Assembly: GCA_034180345.1 (NCBI GenBank)
Contig: JAXFOQ010000001.1
Location: 1-64,000 of the forward strand
Source: RGIG5681 sp034180345
GTDB taxonomy: Bacteria > Bacillota_I > Bacilli_A > Erysipelotrichales > Erysipelotrichaceae
Direction of reading: 5' to 3'
Length of the DNA: 64,000 nt
The notes under the pieces are model-generated. The model ran no database searches and was not told where the DNA came from. It worked only from the letters and a program-made list of their open reading frames with translations. Shown in pieces: positions 55,831 through 64,000 of this stretch. Both the position numbers and the translations under genes were made by a program. Each line of letters opens with the position of its first letter. The stretch's first letter is position 1.

Positions 55831-55904
55831 AGCGTGTAACTGATTAAATTCAAGCATTAACTATTAAAGGAATATAACATTCTTTTAAGGTTAGTGCTTT
55901 TTTA
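55831..55904 (+). promoter_or_regulatory. RAT antiterminator site overlapping an intrinsic terminator
   Basis: CGTGTAACTG...TCAAGCATTAAC (about 55833-55861) resembles the RNA antiterminator (RAT) targets of GlcT/LicT-type proteins. Its 3' half is shared with a terminator: AGCATTAAC...GGAAT (55853-55873) pairs with ATTC...GTGCT (55879-55898), followed by TTTTTT. The two structures are mutually exclusive. The antiterminator encoded two genes downstream is the probable binding protein. Confidence 0.75.
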
Positions 55905-55944
55905 TTACCTTAAAAGATAACCGAAACAATGTAAGGAGGTTAAG

Positions 55945-58011
55945 ATGAAAGACAAAGTTTTTGGTGTTTTACAAAGAGTTGGTAGATCGTTTATGTTACC
56001 GATTGCAGTATTGCCCGTTGCCGGTTTGTTGCTCGGTATCGGCGGTTCATTTACCAATTCTACTATGATTGAGGCCTATGGGCTTCAAAGTATTCTCGGA
56101 GAAGGTACATTGTTACATTCTCTGTTATTGGTTTTAAATGGTTGCGGTAATATTATTTTTGCAAATTTACCGATCATTTTTGCAGCCGGTGTAGCAATCG
56201 GTATGGCAAAAAAAGAAAAAGAAGTTGCGGCATTATCCGGAGTTATTGCTTTTTTTGTTATGCACTCAGCAATAAATGTTATGCTTCAAATTACTAAGAT
56301 TGCCGATAAATTACCTAACGGTTCAATCGCTCAGGTTGTCGGTATTGAATCTTTACAAATGGGGGTATTCGGAGGTATTATCGTAGGTCTTGGCGTTGCT
56401 GCATTACACAACAAATTTTATAAGATCGAATTACCGCAGGTATTGTCATTTTTCGGGGGATCAAGATTTGTTCCCATCATCAGTACTTTAGTTTATTTGT
56501 TTGTCGGTATATTGATGTTTTTTGTTTGGCCTGCCGTTCAACAGGGAATATATCTTGTCGGCGAGTTGGTTAGAAATTCCGGTTATGGCGGAACATTCTT
56601 ATACGGTGTTATGGAAAGAGCCTTAATTCCTTTCGGTTTACACCATGTATTTTATTTACCTTTTTGGCAAACTGCCGTTGGAGGAACATCAAATATTTGC
56701 GGTACGCTTGTAGAAGGAGCTCAAAATATTTTCTTTGCGGAATTGGCTTGTCCTTCAACAACAATCTTTAATACCGAAGCGACAAGATTTATGGCCGGAA
56801 AATTTCCATTAATGATTTTCGGTTTACCGGGTGCGGCATTTGCAATGTATAAAATGGCCAAATCCGAAAAGAGAAAAATTGTCGGAGGTTTATTATTATC
56901 GGCGGCACTTACCAGTATGCTTACCGGTATTACCGAACCCTTGGAATTTACCTTCCTTTTTGTTGCTCCGCTTTTATATGTAGTTCATGTTATCGGTGCC
57001 GGTCTTGCGTATATGTTTATGCACATTTTAAAAGTCGGTGTCGGTATGACATTCTCGGGCGGTTTGATTGACTTTACACTGTTTGGAATTATGCAAGGCA
57101 ATGCTAAAACAAATTGGTTTATGGCTGTTGTGGTAGGCATTGTTTACTTTGTTTGTTATTATTTTGTATTCAAAATTTTAATTAATAAATTAAATTTAAA
57201 GACTCCGGGCAGAGAAGATGACAGTGAAGATGTTAAACTTTATACAAGAAAAGATGTTGAAAAAAGAAATGATGCAGAAAAGGGTCAAAGTGAAAATATC
57301 AACAGTGATGAAATAAGTAAAATGATTACCGACGGCCTTGGCGGAAAATCCAATTTAAGCGATATTGACTGTTGCATAACAAGATTAAGATGTACGGTTA
57401 TCGATCCTTCATTGGTTGATGATGATTTATTAATCGCTTCAGGTGCCAAGGGTGTTGTTAGAAAAGGAAACGGAATACAGGTTATTTATGGACCCATAGT
57501 TACCGTTATAAAATCACAATTGGAAGATTACTTGGATACAATCGTTGAAGATGAAAAAGAAATTGAAGAGATATTAGCTCCGGTTGATGGAAAAGCGGCA
57601 ATGTTATCGGAAACTCCCGATAAAACATTTGCAGAGGGTTTACTTGGAAAAGGTTTAGTGATATTCCCTACAGGAAATAAGATTTATGCTCCGGTTGACG
57701 GTGAAATTAAATTTATTTTTGAAACCAAACATGCAATCGGTATTGCTTCCGATAAAGGAACCGAAATTTTATTGCACGTGGGTATTGATACCGTAAATCT
57801 CAAAGGAAAGGGATTTAATGTTATGGTTGAAAACGGTCAAAAGATTAAAAAGGGTGATATCTTAATGGAAATTGATTTACAATATATAAAGGATAATGCT
57901 CAAAGTGATGCTATACCTATCGTTTTTACAAGTTTAAAAGCTGAACAAACTTTATTAATTAAGAATTTAGGCGAAGTTAAAGCACTGGATCCGATTTGTG
58001 AAATAAAATAG
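55945..58011 (+). CDS. ptsG: PTS glucose-family permease EIICBA
   Basis: A 688-residue sugar permease and kinase. EIIC (about 1-400) is a polytopic membrane domain of the Glc family (GRSFMLPIAVLPVAGLLLGIGG at the start). EIIB (about 450-535) holds the phosphorylated Cys of DIDCCITRLRCTV. EIIA (about 545-688) has the active-site His in ILLHVGIDTVNL. The substrate is probably glucose or an amino sugar; GlcNAc is possible and cannot be separated by eye. Upstream is an RAT/terminator, downstream the antiterminator. Codons such as CCG, GGC and GCC are visibly commoner than in neighbours, suggesting a separate origin. Confidence 0.9.
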   Translation: MKDKVFGVLQRVGRSFMLPIAVLPVAGLLLGIGGSFTNSTMIEAYGLQSILGEGTLLHSLLLVLNGCGNIIFANLPIIFAAGVAIGMAKKEKEVAALSGVIAFFVMHSAINVMLQITKIADKLPNGSIAQVVGIESLQMGVFGGIIVGLGVAALHNKFYKIELPQVLSFFGGSRFVPIISTLVYLFVGILMFFVWPAVQQGIYLVGELVRNSGYGGTFLYGVMERALIPFGLHHVFYLPFWQTAVGGTSNICGTLVEGAQNIFFAELACPSTTIFNTEATRFMAGKFPLMIFGLPGAAFAMYKMAKSEKRKIVGGLLLSAALTSMLTGITEPLEFTFLFVAPLLYVVHVIGAGLAYMFMHILKVGVGMTFSGGLIDFTLFGIMQGNAKTNWFMAVVVGIVYFVCYYFVFKILINKLNLKTPGREDDSEDVKLYTRKDVEKRNDAEKGQSENINSDEISKMITDGLGGKSNLSDIDCCITRLRCTVIDPSLVDDDLLIASGAKGVVRKGNGIQVIYGPIVTVIKSQLEDYLDTIVEDEKEIEEILAPVDGKAAMLSETPDKTFAEGLLGKGLVIFPTGNKIYAPVDGEIKFIFETKHAIGIASDKGTEILLHVGIDTVNLKGKGFNVMVENGQKIKKGDILMEIDLQYIKDNAQSDAIPIVFTSLKAEQTLLIKNLGEVKALDPICEIK

Positions 58012-58025
58012 ATTTAGGAGTGGGG

Positions 58026-58859
58026 ATGTATAGAGTAAAAAAAGTTATTAATAATAATGCTTTATTAATAATTGACGAATCAACCAATCAGGAAGTTATT
58101 TTTATGGGTAACGGTGTAGGATTTAATCGCAAACCCGATGAATTGGTTGATAATATCAAAGATTGTAAAAGATATTTTATGAACAATGGAATTAAAGACG
58201 GTAAAGATTTGATTGATTCCGAATATTTGGAAATCGCTTCGTTAATTTTGGATAAGACCGAAGAAAAGTTTGGATATGTCGACAGATCGATTCAGACTTC
58301 TTTAGCCGATCATATCGCCTTTACCATTGAACGAATTAAAAATAATATGATTATTTCCAATCCTTTTACGAAAGATATTTCACTCCTATACAGCGATGAA
58401 CACGAAATTGCCTTAAAAGGTCGTGAAATTATTGAAGAAAAAACAGGCATTGTAATAAATGATGATGAAGTGGGGTACATTACTTTGCATGTTCACAGTT
58501 CTTTGGATTGCGACAGTGTTTCCGAATCTATGAAAACCACGGTGATTATCAATGAAGCTTTGGAATCATTGGAAAAGTTATGTAAGATAAATATTGATAA
58601 AGATTCATTATCTTATTCGAGATTATTGATTCATTTAAAATATATGTTCGCAAGACTTTCAAAGGGTGAAAGACTTAATATAGATATGGACAGTTATGTA
58701 TCTGCCAATTTCCCTTCATCTTACGAAGTGGCTAAAATAATTTGCAACTCAATTAAAAACAGTTGTGATTTCGATATTCCGTTTACTGAAATCGGATATT
58801 TGGCAATACATATTGAAAGAATAAAAAATGATGGATTAAATTTTTCTTTGAAAGAATAA
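58026..58859 (+). CDS. glcT: BglG/GlcT family transcription antiterminator
   Basis: A 277-residue RNA-binding antiterminator. Residues 1-58 are the co-antiterminator RNA-binding domain (MYRVKKVINNNALLI). PRD1 (about 65-165) and PRD2 (about 170-277) follow, each with two phosphorylatable His: ADHIAFTI and TLHVHS, then LLIHLKYM and LAIHIERI. HPr or EIIB phosphorylates these to switch activity. It lies 14 bases behind the EIICBA gene. I start at 58026 instead of GTG 58020 because GGAG is then spaced 5 bases away. It should bind the RAT in front of the operon, an autogenous loop. Confidence 0.9.
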   Translation: MYRVKKVINNNALLIIDESTNQEVIFMGNGVGFNRKPDELVDNIKDCKRYFMNNGIKDGKDLIDSEYLEIASLILDKTEEKFGYVDRSIQTSLADHIAFTIERIKNNMIISNPFTKDISLLYSDEHEIALKGREIIEEKTGIVINDDEVGYITLHVHSSLDCDSVSESMKTTVIINEALESLEKLCKINIDKDSLSYSRLLIHLKYMFARLSKGERLNIDMDSYVSANFPSSYEVAKIICNSIKNSCDFDIPFTEIGYLAIHIERIKNDGLNFSLKE

Positions 58860-58882
58860 TAAATTTATCAAATAAAAATTTT

Positions 58883-58922
58883 AAAGGGTTAAAAGTAAAG
58901 ATAAAATTTTTAACCCTTTTTG
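58883..58922 (+). terminator. PTS operon terminator
   Basis: AAAGGGTTAAAA (58883-58894) pairs with TTTTAACCCTTT (58908-58919), followed by TTT. Confidence 0.85.
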
Positions 58923-58974
58923 TATATGCAGCTATTAAAGCATAATCATGAAAAATGTATAAAACCATTCTTAG

Positions 58975-58983
58975 TGTTATAAT
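58975..58983 (+). promoter_or_regulatory. extended -10 promoter of suf operon
   Basis: TGTTATAAT (58975-58983) followed by a leader of about 10 bases with AGGAG before the ATG at 59000. Confidence 0.6.
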
Positions 58984-58999
58984 CTATTTAGGAGTTAAT

Positions 59000-59830
59000 A
59001 TGAAAACATTAGAGATTAAAGATTTACGCGTGGCAATCAATGGCCGCGAGATTTTAAAAGGCTTGAATCTGGTAGTTAATGAGGGCGAGATTCATGCGAT
59101 TATGGGACCTAACGGTAATGGTAAAAGTACTTTAGTTCAGACAATAATGGGCAATCCCAGTTATCAAGTAACAGGTGGTAGTATTTACTATGATGGCAAG
59201 AATGTTCTTGAGATGGAAATAAATGAGCGTTCAGTGTTAGGGATCTTTTTAGCGATGCAATATCCTAATGAGATTAGTGGAGTTACTAACAGTGATTTTT
59301 TAAGGGCAGCAATTAATGCCAGAAACAAGGAGCCAATTTCATTATTTAGTTTTATTAAGGAAATCGAAAAGAATATTACTAAATTAAATATGAAGCCTGA
59401 TTTAGCGCATCGTTTTGTGAATGATGGCTTTAGTGGCGGTGAAAAAAAACGCAATGAGATTTTGCAGATGATGATGTTAAAACCATCACTGGCGATGCTT
59501 GATGAGATTGATTCTGGTCTTGATGTCGATGCGATTAAGTATGTAAGTGATGCAATTTTGGATATGCATAAAACTCAAAATACCAGTATGTTGATTGTTT
59601 CACATTATGAGCGTTTTTTCAGTTTTATCAAACCAACACATGCCCATATTGTAATTGATGGTAAGATTGTATGCGATGGCGATTATAGCCTATGTCAAAA
59701 GGTTGATGATGATGGCTATGATTGGTTGTATCAAAAATTAGATATTACCCCTAATAAAAATGAGGTAGATAAACCTATTGTTTATTCATTAGGAAGTTGT
59801 GCTCATAATACTTCGAGGTTAGATAAATGA
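59000..59830 (+). CDS. sufC: Fe-S cluster assembly ATPase SufC
   Basis: A 276-residue ABC-type ATPase of the SUF iron-sulfur cluster scaffold SufBC2D. Walker A is GPNGNGKS (about 36-43), the ABC signature is FSGGEKKR (about 146-153) and Walker B is LAMLDEIDSGLD. The C-terminal end is about 25 residues longer than usual (PIVYSLGSCAHNTSRLDK). I start at 59000, following TTAGGAG, rather than 15 codons upstream. It is the first gene of sufCDSUB, each gene overlapping the next. Confidence 0.96.
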   Translation: MKTLEIKDLRVAINGREILKGLNLVVNEGEIHAIMGPNGNGKSTLVQTIMGNPSYQVTGGSIYYDGKNVLEMEINERSVLGIFLAMQYPNEISGVTNSDFLRAAINARNKEPISLFSFIKEIEKNITKLNMKPDLAHRFVNDGFSGGEKKRNEILQMMMLKPSLAMLDEIDSGLDVDAIKYVSDAILDMHKTQNTSMLIVSHYERFFSFIKPTHAHIVIDGKIVCDGDYSLCQKVDDDGYDWLYQKLDITPNKNEVDKPIVYSLGSCAHNTSRLDK

Positions 59831-60567
59831 GTGATATTCAAAAATATCAATTAGATAAAGAGCTTTTTTTAACCTTTGAAAATGATATTTCAGTTAATGT
59901 GGTTGAAGTTGATGATGATGCCAAGTTGAAGGTTGAGGTAAAAAAGGGCCATCACTTCTTATTTATCAATCAAATTAATCACGATGATATCGAATACTAT
60001 GATGATATTAGAATTTATGATGGGGCAAAATTAGATTTAATTTATATTGGTTTATCAAAAGGCTCAATTAAACAGGATTCTAAATTAACACTTCATCAAA
60101 ATACTGAAGTTAATTTAAATTCTTCGTATGTTGCAACAAATAAAAAAGATATTAAACTCTATTGTCTTAATCAGGAGTATAATTCTCATCTTAATATGGA
60201 TAATTCCTGTGTTATTAAGAGTGATGGTAATTTTAGTATTGATGCCATCGGTAAGATTATCAAGGGTGCTAAAAATAGTTCCCACTTTCAAAAGACTCGT
60301 TGTTTAACAATTGGTAATGTGAATAATGCCTTCGCAAAACCATCATTATTAATTGATGAAAATGATGTTAAGGCAGGGCATGCACTGGCACTAGGTACAA
60401 TTGATAAGGAACAATTATTTTATTTACAATCACGAGGTCTTAGTTATGATGCCAGTATTAAACTGTTATATGAATCATATTTGAAGTTGGATTTGAATTT
60501 TTTACCTGATGATCATGATCGAGAAGTTATCGGCAATCTTTTTAAGAAAGGAATGGTTAATCTATGA
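59827..60567 (+). CDS. sufD: short SufD-like Fe-S scaffold protein
   Basis: A 246-residue protein, against about 430 in most SufD. It keeps the right-handed beta-helix and C-terminal helical part. The KAGHALALG block (about 178-186) holds the His equivalent to E. coli SufD His360, and EQLFYLQSRGLS is the family's C-terminal helix. The roughly 180-residue N-terminal helical domain is missing and no upstream frame supplies it. The overlaps with sufC and sufS (4 bases each) leave no room for a longer start, so the short form is real. It should pair with SufB and SufC in the scaffold. Confidence 0.85.
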   Translation: MSDIQKYQLDKELFLTFENDISVNVVEVDDDAKLKVEVKKGHHFLFINQINHDDIEYYDDIRIYDGAKLDLIYIGLSKGSIKQDSKLTLHQNTEVNLNSSYVATNKKDIKLYCLNQEYNSHLNMDNSCVIKSDGNFSIDAIGKIIKGAKNSSHFQKTRCLTIGNVNNAFAKPSLLIDENDVKAGHALALGTIDKEQLFYLQSRGLSYDASIKLLYESYLKLDLNFLPDDHDREVIGNLFKKGMVNL

Positions 60568-61778
60568 TTGATGTTAGGAAACGTTTTCCAATGTTAAATA
60601 ACCACCATGGTCTTATTTATTTTGATAATGCTGCAACTACTTTTAAACCTGATACTGTAATTAAGAGGGTTGAGGATTTTTATTGTTTTAAAACTACCAA
60701 CATTCATCGTGGTGATTATGATTTAAGTTTTCAATTATCAAATGAGTATGAAAAGACTAGAAGTTTGGTGGCTGAATTTTTGAATGCTGAAAAAAATAAA
60801 GAAATTGTTTTTACCAGCGGCGCTAGTGAAGCGTTGAATTTGGTTGCCTATGGTTATGGTCAGAAATTTTTAAAAGCAGGGGATATTATCCTTACAAGCG
60901 AAGCTGAACATGCTTCAAATATTCTTCCTTGGTTTAAGGTGGCTGAACTTACTAAGGCTAGGATTGAATATGTTGAACTTGATGAATTTGGGCGTTTTAA
61001 TTTAGAGTCATTTAAGAATAAACTAAGTAATAAAGTCAAGGTGGTTACTCTAGCCCATGTTTCAAATGTTTTGGGCTATATTTTACCAATGAAGGAAATT
61101 GTTAGCTTGGCCCATGAGGTTGGGGCTATTGTGGTTTGCGATGGGGCGCAAAGTGTTCCACACATCAAATACGATGTTCAAGCCTTGGATGTTGATTTTG
61201 TAGCGTTTAGTGCACATAAGATGTATGGTCCTAGCGGTGTTGGTTGTTTATATGGCAAATATGATCTACTTGAAAAAATGGACCCTTTTATGCTTGGTGG
61301 TGGTTCAAATGCTCGTTTTGATATATGTGGTAACATCCTTTTAAAGCAGGCTCCTTATAAGTTTGAAACGGGAACACCTAATATTGAAGGCATCCTTGGT
61401 TTAGGTGGGGCTATTGAATTTATCAATGAAGTCGGTATTGAAAATATTGAAGCTTATGAGCGTGATTTAGCTAGGTATTTTATGGATAAAATGTTGGCGC
61501 TTGATAATGTAACTGTCTATAATCCTAGTGCCGATTGTCCGCTTATTGCCTTTAATATTAAAGGGGTGTTTGCCCAAGATGCCGCCACCTATTTGAATAA
61601 GCAACATATCTGTGTGCGTTCTGGCAATCATTGTGCCAAGGTTTTAATTGAGGTTATTAAAGTCGGAGAAACTTTAAGGGCTTCACTGGCTATATATAAT
61701 ACCAAGGCTGAGATTGATGCCTTTGTGAATATCGTGAAGGGAATTACACTTGAAAAAACTATTGAGGCAATACTATGA
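60564..61778 (+). CDS. sufS: cysteine desulfurase SufS
   Basis: A 404-residue PLP enzyme that takes sulfur from cysteine and passes it to SufU. The PLP-binding Lys is in FSAHKMYGPSGVG (about 215-227) and the catalytic Cys is in VRSGNHCAKVL (about 347-357), the group II SufS pattern RxGHHC-like. Length is standard. It overlaps sufD by 4 bases and sufU by 4 bases, the arrangement found in B. subtilis. Confidence 0.96.
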   Translation: MIDVRKRFPMLNNHHGLIYFDNAATTFKPDTVIKRVEDFYCFKTTNIHRGDYDLSFQLSNEYEKTRSLVAEFLNAEKNKEIVFTSGASEALNLVAYGYGQKFLKAGDIILTSEAEHASNILPWFKVAELTKARIEYVELDEFGRFNLESFKNKLSNKVKVVTLAHVSNVLGYILPMKEIVSLAHEVGAIVVCDGAQSVPHIKYDVQALDVDFVAFSAHKMYGPSGVGCLYGKYDLLEKMDPFMLGGGSNARFDICGNILLKQAPYKFETGTPNIEGILGLGGAIEFINEVGIENIEAYERDLARYFMDKMLALDNVTVYNPSADCPLIAFNIKGVFAQDAATYLNKQHICVRSGNHCAKVLIEVIKVGETLRASLAIYNTKAEIDAFVNIVKGITLEKTIEAIL

Positions 61779-62200
61779 TGGATAAAAATTTAAAACGCGA
61801 AATAATTATTGATCATTATCAATATCCTCGTAATAAAAAAAGTATTTCAGAGGCCCTTTTTAAGATTAAACATCGTGCCAGTGATTCTTGTATTGATGAT
61901 ATTAAGGTTGGAATGATTTTTGATCAAGGCAGAATCATAGATATTAAATTTGATGGTATTGGTTGCGCTATCAGTACCGCAACAACCTCAATTTTTACTG
62001 AATTGCTTAAAAATAAAAATAAAGAAGAAGCACTTAAATTGATTGATAATTATTTAAATATGTTAGATGAAAAAAGCTATGATGAAAGTTTATTGGCTGA
62101 ACTTGAGGCCTTTGATGAATTATCTAAGCAGGCAAATCGTATTAAGTGCGGTAAAATAGGCGTTTTAGCTATGAAAGAGTTGATAGAAGAATATGAATGA
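61775..62200 (+). CDS. sufU: sulfurtransferase SufU
   Basis: A 141-residue zinc-containing sulfur acceptor partner of SufS. Zinc ligands are visible: Cys and Asp in SCIDDI (about 37-42), Cys in GIGCAIST (about 63-66) and Cys in IKCGKIG (about 125-131). The typical SufU insertion between the second and third Cys is present. The segment normally reading NPTCGD is replaced by DSCIDD, a mild variant. Length is normal. It overlaps both neighbours (4 and 8 bases). Confidence 0.93.
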   Translation: MMDKNLKREIIIDHYQYPRNKKSISEALFKIKHRASDSCIDDIKVGMIFDQGRIIDIKFDGIGCAISTATTSIFTELLKNKNKEEALKLIDNYLNMLDEKSYDESLLAELEAFDELSKQANRIKCGKIGVLAMKELIEEYE

Positions 62201-63605
62201 TGAAAAAAATAAAGATATTATTGATACATCTGACCATTATCGCTATGGTTTTAAAGATGAGGATATATCAATATTTAATACTGGTCAAGGTTTAAGTGAG
62301 GAAGTTATTCGCTCAATTTCTAAAATTAAAAATGAGCCTGAATGGATGTTGGAATATCGCTTAAAGGCATATCATCAGTTTTTAGCATTAGCAAATCCTG
62401 ATTGGGGTTGTGATTTAAGTGAACTTAATTTTGATGAATTGACTTATTATATTCGCCCAAATGAGGGGGTTCAAAATAGTTGGGATGATGTTCCAGAAAC
62501 AATTAAGAATACTTTTGAAAAACTTAAAATTCCTGAATCTGAACAAAAATTTTTAGCTGGGGTTACCACCCAATATGAATCAGAGGCTGTTTATCACAAT
62601 ATGCTTAAAGAGGTCGAAGATAAGGGGGTACTATTTTATGATACCGATACTGCCCTTAAGAAATATCCAGAAATTTTTAAAGAATATTTTGGAACAATAG
62701 TTGATTATACCGACAACAAATATGCCGCCTTAAATTCAGCGGTATGGTCGGGAGGTTCATTTATCTATGTTCCTAAGGGAGTTAAATTAGATAAACCCTT
62801 ACAATCTTATTTTCGTATTAATTCAGAAGCGATGGGACAATTTGAACGAACTTTAATTATTGTTGAAGATGGCGCTGATTTACACTATGTTGAAGGCTGT
62901 ACTGCTCCTAGATATTCAAAAAATTCATTACATGCAGCAGTGGTTGAAATTATTGTCAAAGATAATGCCAAATGTCGTTATAGTACCGTTCAAAATTGGT
63001 CGGCTAATATTATTAATTTAGTTACCAAGCGGGCAATGGTTTATGAAAATGGGATTATGGAATGGATTGATGGCAATATCGGTTCGCATATTACCATGAA
63101 ATATCCAAGTTGTATTTTAAAGGGAGATAATAGTCGAGGGCTTTGTATTTCGATTGCGATTGCCGCAAAAAATCAAATTCAGGATGCTGGTGCTAAAATG
63201 ATTCATATCGGCAAGAATACCCAATCGACGATTATTTCTAAATCATTGAGTAGAGTTGGTGGTGCAGTTAATTATCGAGGTATTATCAATCATGGGGCAA
63301 ATGCCCTCAATGCCAAAAGTCGGGTAGAATGTGATACTTTAATTCTTGATGATTTAAGTACTAGCGATACTATTCCTTTAAATATTGTGCAAAATGCTAC
63401 AAGTACCATTGAACATGAGGCTACCGTATCTAAAATATCCGAAGAACAAATATATTATTTGATGTCTAGAGGCTTAGATGAGTCGCAGGCTATGGAAATG
63501 ATTATTTTGGGCTTTATTCAACCCTTTACCAGAGAATTACCGATGGAATATGCAGTTGAATTAAATCAATTATTAAAGATAAATATGGAAGGCTCTGTTG
63601 GATAG
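62193..63605 (+). CDS. sufB: Fe-S cluster scaffold protein SufB
   Basis: A 470-residue core scaffold on which the cluster is built with SufC and SufD. It has the SufB opening ([18 protein letters not shown]) and blocks [33 protein letters not shown] and the essential Cys in [10 protein letters not shown] near 385, matching E. coli Cys405. Length is normal, unlike SufD. The start overlaps the end of sufU by 8 bases. The stop lies inside the operon terminator. Confidence 0.96.
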   Translation: MNDEKNKDIIDTSDHYRYGFKDEDISIFNTGQGLSEEVIRSISKIKNEPEWMLEYRLKAYHQFLALANPDWGCDLSELNFDELTYYIRPNEGVQNSWDDVPETIKNTFEKLKIPESEQKFLAGVTTQYESEAVYHNMLKEVEDKGVLFYDTDTALKKYPEIFKEYFGTIVDYTDNKYAALNSAVWSGGSFIYVPKGVKLDKPLQSYFRINSEAMGQFERTLIIVEDGADLHYVEGCTAPRYSKNSLHAAVVEIIVKDNAKCRYSTVQNWSANIINLVTKRAMVYENGIMEWIDGNIGSHITMKYPSCILKGDNSRGLCISIAIAAKNQIQDAGAKMIHIGKNTQSTIISKSLSRVGGAVNYRGIINHGANALNAKSRVECDTLILDDLSTSDTIPLNIVQNATSTIEHEATVSKISEEQIYYLMSRGLDESQAMEMIILGFIQPFTRELPMEYAVELNQLLKINMEGSVG

Positions 63606-63618
63606 AGCCTTTATTTTA
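63589..63618 (+). terminator. suf operon terminator
   Basis: AAGGCTCT (63589-63596) pairs with AGAGCCTT (63604-63611), loop GTTGGAT, followed by TATTTTA. Confidence 0.8.
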
Positions 63619-63681
63619 TAGTTGAGATTTTAAAGTGGTTAAATACCTAAAAGTTTAGAAGTGAGTGTGGAATATTTATTA

Positions 63682-63693
63682 TATAATTGATGT
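63682..63693 (+). promoter_or_regulatory. -10 box for a probable leaderless priA mRNA
   Basis: TATAAT (63682-63687) lies 6 bases before the ATG at 63694. No ribosome-binding site and no clear -35. Confidence 0.6.
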
Positions 63694-64000
63694 ATGTATA
63701 TTCTTGATGTCTATATTGCTAGGGCTAATGTTAAAATTGGCAACAGTTTTAAATATTTATCCTATGAAAAACTTGAAAAAGGTAGGCGCGTAAGGGTTGA
63801 TTTTCATCATCGTCAACTTTTAGGTTTTGTCGATGCAATTACTTATACCGATAAGAGTATTGAAGAACTTGAAGCTGAATATGGTTATGTTTTTAAATTT
63901 ATTAATGAATGTGTCGATCAAAAGGCAATTATCAATGATGAATTATATGAACTGGCTAAGTGGATGACTAGGGTTTTTGTTGCACCATTTACAAGTTGTA
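63694..64000 (+). CDS. priA: primosomal protein N' (replication restart helicase), N-terminal part
   Basis: The first 102 codons of a protein cut by the window end. They read MYILDVYIARANVKIGNSF, then YLSYEKLEKGRRVRVDFHHRQLLGFV. This is the PriA 3'-DNA-binding domain pattern: a beta strand opening, then FxY, then GxxVxVxFxxR and GxV. PriA reloads the replicative helicase at stalled forks. Only this domain is visible, so the identification rests on it alone. The ATG at 63690 gives an immediate stop, so 63694 is the start. Confidence 0.75.
   Translation, partial: MYILDVYIARANVKIGNSFKYLSYEKLEKGRRVRVDFHHRQLLGFVDAITYTDKSIEELEAEYGYVFKFINECVDQKAIINDELYELAKWMTRVFVAPFTSC

Noticed and set aside
1..64000. 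CRISPR array, tRNA or rRNA gene, prophage or transposase
   Set aside because: No regularly spaced repeats, cloverleaf-like sequences ending in CCA, rRNA-like blocks or integrase/transposase motifs were seen; the only mobile elements are the two group II intron copies.

Overview
The window is AT-rich DNA (my estimate is roughly one third G+C) from a low-GC Gram-positive bacterium, most likely a walled relative of the Erysipelotrichia/Mollicutes branch of Bacillota. Pointers are the mraZ-rsmH-ftsL-pbpB cell-division cluster plus mraY, a T-box in front of hisS, PTS sugar uptake, a SufCDSUB cluster, a PrsA/YhaM/HIT neighbourhood, a lipoprotein signal and a sortase-like C-terminal signal. TGA is used as a stop (for example 7671-7673 and 10677-10679), so the code is the standard one and not the Mycoplasma code. 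Most genes lie on the + strand. No tRNA, rRNA, CRISPR array or prophage was seen.

Layout. 1-56 is the 3' tail of one group II intron. 80-1533 (-) holds a small membrane protein and a phosphodiesterase; 1615-2745 is an AlaX-like tRNA editing protein. A complete group II intron with its maturase (2801-about 4676) sits just behind the terminator hairpin of that gene. Next come a four-domain CcdA-thioredoxin-MsrA-MsrB fusion and a YesN/YesM-type two-component system. 9.4-14.4 kb is translation housekeeping (rpsT, fmt, ECF S component, lepA, hemW, rpsO). 14.5-17.9 kb holds a secreted C69 dipeptidase with a wall-sorting tail, yceD-rpmF and a frameshifted membrane gene. 18.1-25.1 kb is cell division, wall synthesis, recJ and apt; 25.1-30.5 kb is the stringent-response enzyme and the T-box hisS-aspS operon. 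30.6-38.7 kb has a small transporter, ptsI, an XRE regulator, yebC, tmcAL, two unknowns and rpsB-tsf. 38.7-48.2 kb has rseP, galE, a secreted glucosaminidase with an unknown partner, pyrR and nifJ. 48.3-53.3 kb is a glycolipid-type operon ending in a glycosyltransferase-RecX fusion and yhaM. 53.4-55.7 kb (-) has HIT and two PrsA-like foldases. 55.9-58.9 kb is a glucose-type PTS permease with its own antiterminator. 59.0-63.6 kb is sufCDSUB, and the window ends inside priA.

How it fits together. The gene set points to a fermentative cell: PTS uptake (EI and EIICBA, antitermination control), pyruvate:ferredoxin oxidoreductase, and SUF assembly to supply its clusters. Envelope work is prominent: peptidoglycan synthesis and remodelling, glycolipid synthesis, extracytoplasmic folding and methionine sulfoxide repair. 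The main oddities are the glycosyltransferase-RecX fusion, the CcdA-Trx-MsrAB fusion, a SufD lacking its usual N-terminal half, helically phased MraZ boxes over the mraZ start, and a recurring arrangement in which a TATAAT-type -10 box lies only 6-7 bases from the start codon, implying leaderless mRNAs for at least seven genes.
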